Assembly (NCBI GenBank): GCA_016718605.1
Contig: JADKCY010000012.1
Span: forward strand, 1 to 64,000
Direction: 5' to 3'
DNA from: Lysobacterales bacterium
GTDB taxonomy: Bacteria; Pseudomonadota; Gammaproteobacteria; Xanthomonadales; Xanthomonadaceae
Length of the DNA stretch: 64,000 bases
In this document: piece by piece, positions 60,756 through 64,000 of the stretch
How positions within the stretch are numbered: the first letter of the stretch is position 1
Layout: every line of letters begins with the position of its first letter
Notes under the pieces: generated by a model
Told to the model about the DNA's origin: nothing
Database searches by the model: none
The model's input: the letters and a program-made list of their open reading frames with translations, nothing else
Program-made: the position numbers and the translations under genes

Positions 60756-63700
60756 TGGGGGGGATGCCAGGATACCTATCGATTTCTGTCAAGGGATCCA
60801 TGATGGGAGCGTCTGGTGGGTACACGGCTCCGCCATCTACTGTTCAGACGACGGTAAGTGGAGCGATTGTTGGCTTGGGAGCGGGTGGCGGAAGCAGTAC
60901 TCCGCCGCCGCCGACGACTATCAATACGGCATCGGCACTTGCGTTCACTGGGTCGTCGTACGGCATCACTATTCCTATCTTGTTTGGTTCAGATCGCCTG
61001 ACTGGAAACGTGATCTGGTCTGGTGGTGCGCGTACGGTCACAACTCAAGTAGGCGCGCAGACGTATGCGTTCCGTCGCATCAATTTCGCTCTTGCTGTCT
61101 GTGAAGGCGCGGTGAGTGACTTCATGCGCATGTGGATCGGCGAGCGGCTTGTAATTGACAATTCTGCCAGCGTGGATTCGAATGGTGTTGTCATTCCGAA
61201 CGCCAGTGGCACGACGATCACGCACAGCGTCGATCTGACGAACGAAGGAAGCCCGCTACGCGTCCTTCCCGAAGATGCGCGCACGACGAAGATTACATTC
61301 TACACCGGAAACGAGACGCAGCTCCCTCCGACAGCGCTCATGGAGATCGAAACCGGATCGCCCGGTTACCGGGGCATGGCATATATTCTGTTCGAGGATT
61401 TCCTCATTGACGAGGGAACTCTGCCGAACATCTATGTTGAAGTCGTCGCGAATGCAAGTTCGTTGCTTCCGCGTTCGTACGGTGTGCCTTCGACGCCGCA
61501 AGTCGTGTTTGACGATGTGAATAACAACGGCATCTTCCATGATGGCAGCAACAACCGGCTGTATGTCGGAGCTTTCGATAGCTCTGGCGCCGGTCCGATA
61601 CCGAATGGCGAGGGTTGGCTTGTTTTGAACAACGCCACTTTGGCCGAACTCGGCCAGTTGGAGTTCAAAGAAAGCACCGGATTGGCAGCTACGACCGGTA
61701 TTGATACGACGAATGCGGCTGTACTGACAAACGGACACATGCTTGTCGGTCAAACTTCCGGCAATCTTGGACTTGTACATACTTACAATACGACTACTGG
61801 ACGTATTGAAGATACGCTTGGTCCTGGTGGCGGTCTGTCTGGACACGATCTTGTTACCGGGTTTGGCGCACTCGGGATCGGTAGTCTCGTGTTCTCTGCG
61901 CGCGGGTCGAGCATTGAGCCGATGGACATCTTCTGTGGACTTGGTTCGGCAAATCGCTCGATCGGATTTGCGCAGATCAATGATCGCAATCAGCTGCGCA
62001 TGTTGTCTGTCCTCAATCGAGTGTTCGCGTCTGGCCGCGACACCGCACGTGGTGTCGCCTATCAGCTGCCGGCGAACATCATCGTTGAGAATCCGACATG
62101 GATGAACGGCACTACGCCGACTAACGGAACGAATGTCCTTTTCATCTCGGGGGCAAACGTCGAGCGAAGCGCTTTCGACGTGAGTGTTGTTTGCTACAAC
62201 AATCCGCAGCTAGGAACGACACCGACCGCGCCGACGTTCGTTTCTCTCGGTACGCTGTCTTGCGCCGAGTTGGTCGGCTCTGGTGAAGCGCACACGATCA
62301 GCCAAATGTTCATCGATAAGCGTGATCACATGTTGGTCATCGTTTTTTCGACGACCGGCACGCGCAATGATCGTATCGTCAAGTTCGACCCGTTTACGGG
62401 CGTCGTCCTCTGGAATACTGCGATCTCCCATTACGCGCCGGCAGTGACGCAGGCGTGGTCTCCGCAAGTTATCTGTCCTGCAGGCAAGTATGCCTGGATA
62501 TCCGACAGCCCACCCGCAGTCTATAAGATCGATCTGGAGACTGGCCGCGTCGAAACGGTTGAAGATGATCTTGGCGCGCAGTCGCTTGATGGTCCAGGAT
62601 CAGTTGTGGCTCAGCAAATCTACAACGGCTATGAAAACTCGATCACCTACTTCGGGTCGTCGCCGACGAAGCTTGTCACTAAGATTTACATCGATCGGAT
62701 TGCACGTACTGACGTGTTGGTCAGTGACATTGTCGAAACTCTACTGACGCGCGTTGGTCTCGATCCAACACAGCGCAACGTGGAAGATCTGACGACATTG
62801 GCGCTGACTGGTTATACGGTCAAGTCGGTTTCGTCACTGCGCGATGTATTAGGCGAACTCGCCACCGTGTATCGGTTCGACATCATCGAGAGTGAAGGCA
62901 CGATCAAGTATAAGACGCGCGGCGAGGGCTCTGTTGCAACCATCCCAGCGAAGTACCTTGCTGACGTGGATGGAAACGGCTGGCTAAAGGAGACGCAAGA
63001 CTCTGACTTTACGAGGCGCCGCAAGATCAACCTAATCTATCGGGATATCGATCGCGAATACGCCAACAACGTGCAGAGCTACGCACTTCCCCGGTACACT
63101 AACGAACAGTTCGACGCTGACGCGTCGGTGGACGTGACGGTTCCTATTGTCCTGAATGCGACGACCGCCAAAACGCTTGCGGAAATCCTGCTATACTCGA
63201 AGATCGTCTACGAAAGCATTTATACACTCAAGTTGCCACAACGCTACCTCGCACTTGAGCCGGGTGATGTTATCGATCTTGTCATGGACGATACTGAGAC
63301 AATCACGTGCCGACTTGGCGATGTCAACGTCGGCAGCGACAACTCGATCGAAGCGACTGCGGTCAAAGAAGATAATGACATCTATACGGACATCGTCACA
63401 CTTGCTGGTGACGTTGGACGCTTTGATGCGAGCGCGCTTCTCGCCTTCGATCCGCGTTACGAGATCCATTATGCTCAGGTTCCGTATTTCGCTGTCGGCG
63501 ATATCGATGATGTTGGGTTGCAATACGCTTACCACTTCTTCATTCTCAACACCGATAGCTCGGCGATTTACACGGATGACGTAACCGTTTATGTGGACGC
63601 AGTTCCGGTGACCGTTTCGCCTCCGATCGGATATCCGACCTGGGGCTACGTTGTCACACCGCTGCTCGACACTACGGCGAGCTGGTCAACCGACCGAGCA

Positions 63701-64000
63701 TCAACTTTGCGCGTGCATCTTGTTGGGACGGCCGGACTGAGCTTGGCGTCAGCAGCGGGCAAGGAAGCGCTGACCAATGACTCACACATGAACCTCGCGC
63801 TTGTTGGCGATGAGCTGATCCAGTTTCAGACGGTTACGGCAGTCGGTGGTGACGTGTATGATCTGACCGGGATTGTTCGTGGCAAGTTCGGTACTGAGCC
63901 CGAAGTCATTGGACATACAGCCGGCGAGAAGTTCATTCTTCTCGGCGCGAATGACGGCACGAAAGAGACAAACTACGTGCTGTTGCTGACTGAGCTTGGT
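60755..64000 (+). CDS. tail tip/host-interaction protein (PF13550-like), 3' end outside window
   Basis: The start overlaps the tape-measure stop (TGATG) with aggag before it. The frame is open for at least 1081 codons to the right edge. Early features are GSSYGITIPILFGSDRLTGN, FRRINFALAVCEGAVSDFM and RMWIGERLVIDNSA, typical of tail-tip proteins that form the hub and fibre base (as in gene transfer agent and lambda J-like families). Later parts are beta-rich with RYTNEQFDADASVDV and fibronectin-like stretches near 63700. It probably joins the tape measure end to host receptors. Confidence 0.82.
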   Translation, partial: MGGMPGYLSISVKGSMMGASGGYTAPPSTVQTTVSGAIVGLGAGGGSSTPPPPTTINTASALAFTGSSYGITIPILFGSDRLTGNVIWSGGARTVTTQVGAQTYAFRRINFALAVCEGAVSDFMRMWIGERLVIDNSASVDSNGVVIPNASGTTITHSVDLTNEGSPLRVLPEDARTTKITFYTGNETQLPPTALMEIETGSPGYRGMAYILFEDFLIDEGTLPNIYVEVVANASSLLPRSYGVPSTPQVVFDDVNNNGIFHDGSNNRLYVGAFDSSGAGPIPNGEGWLVLNNATLAELGQLEFKESTGLAATTGIDTTNAAVLTNGHMLVGQTSGNLGLVHTYNTTTGRIEDTLGPGGGLSGHDLVTGFGALGIGSLVFSARGSSIEPMDIFCGLGSANRSIGFAQINDRNQLRMLSVLNRVFASGRDTARGVAYQLPANIIVENPTWMNGTTPTNGTNVLFISGANVERSAFDVSVVCYNNPQLGTTPTAPTFVSLGTLSCAELVGSGEAHTISQMFIDKRDHMLVIVFSTTGTRNDRIVKFDPFTGVVLWNTAISHYAPAVTQAWSPQVICPAGKYAWISDSPPAVYKIDLETGRVETVEDDLGAQSLDGPGSVVAQQIYNGYENSITYFGSSPTKLVTKIYIDRIARTDVLVSDIVETLLTRVGLDPTQRNVEDLTTLALTGYTVKSVSSLRDVLGELATVYRFDIIESEGTIKYKTRGEGSVATIPAKYLADVDGNGWLKETQDSDFTRRRKINLIYRDIDREYANNVQSYALPRYTNEQFDADASVDVTVPIVLNATTAKTLAEILLYSKIVYESIYTLKLPQRYLALEPGDVIDLVMDDTETITCRLGDVNVGSDNSIEATAVKEDNDIYTDIVTLAGDVGRFDASALLAFDPRYEIHYAQVPYFAVGDIDDVGLQYAYHFFILNTDSSAIYTDDVTVYVDAVPVTVSPPIGYPTWGYVVTPLLDTTASWSTDRASTLRVHLVGTAGLSLASAAGKEALTNDSHMNLALVGDELIQFQTVTAVGGDVYDLTGIVRGKFGTEPEVIGHTAGEKFILLGANDGTKETNYVLLLTELG

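Noticed and set aside
1..64000. CRISPR array or rRNA genes
   Set aside because: No regularly spaced repeats with unique spacers of CRISPR size and no rRNA sequence were seen.
1..64000. PurZ-type adenylosuccinate synthetase
   Set aside because: No frame shows its nucleotide-binding motif, so a full 2-aminoadenine pathway is not supported by this window.

Overview
The window is most of the genome of a tailed double-stranded DNA phage of the siphovirus type. It has a terminase, portal, scaffold, capsid, tail tube, tail chaperones with a -1 frameshift signal, tape measure and tail tip, and no tail sheath or baseplate genes. Paired spanins and a membrane-spanning lysis set point to a Gram-negative host. 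The DUF2163-type tail protein and the AbiE-type fragment fit Proteobacteria, but nothing in the sequence fixes the genus.

Layout. 1-4.9 kb (minus): a badly frameshifted tail protein, o-spanin, i-spanin, a modular endolysin, two related HNH endonucleases and dUTPase. 4.9-21.6 kb (minus): a B12-dependent ribonucleotide reductase with an intein, a MazZ-like nucleotide diphosphohydrolase, a Cas4-like nuclease, an HNH-AP2 endonuclease, a T7-like DNA polymerase, a DatZ/YfbR-like HD hydrolase, an SNF2-type helicase with a second intein, and rIIB- and rIIA-like genes. 21.8-30 kb (mostly plus): a glucosaminidase, small proteins, two holin-like genes (minus), a short tyrosine recombinase, an HslV-like protein and a large primase-polymerase/helicase. 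30-41 kb: a regulatory zone rich in repeats (an 11-bp iteron array, a recurring dyad ACAGYGCRCTGT, and an AT-rich block dense in TTAACC). It also holds ruvC, terS, a terL interrupted by a mini-intein, and many small genes. 41-64 kb (plus): portal, tailspike, an inserted antitoxin cassette, then the head and tail morphogenesis operons running off the right edge.

How it works together. The left arm supplies nucleotides (NrdJ, dUTPase, MazZ-like and HD hydrolases) to a phage replisome of PolA, primase-helicase, SNF2 helicase, nuclease and RuvC. The right arm packages DNA and builds the virion. The tailspike has two beta-helix units. The first keeps a YG-DPHE signature like that of AlgE mannuronan C5-epimerases; the second has lost it.

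Most notable points. (1) A 742-bp foreign segment carries a DUF6088/AbiEi-like antitoxin gene and a toxin gene cut after its first codons. It lies between two identical 177-bp direct repeats inside the late region and looks like a captured orphan antitoxin. (2) Three inteins sit in enzyme active-site loops; one starts with Gln and one splits the terminase Walker A. (3) Several repeat families look like an origin and an operator network. (4) The major capsid gene has a 15-bp leader helix, and the tail chaperone pair has a textbook slippery site with a stem-loop. Indel errors or decay are concentrated in 1-4 kb and near poly-G runs at 28.8 and 32.7 kb, so coordinates of broken genes there are approximate.
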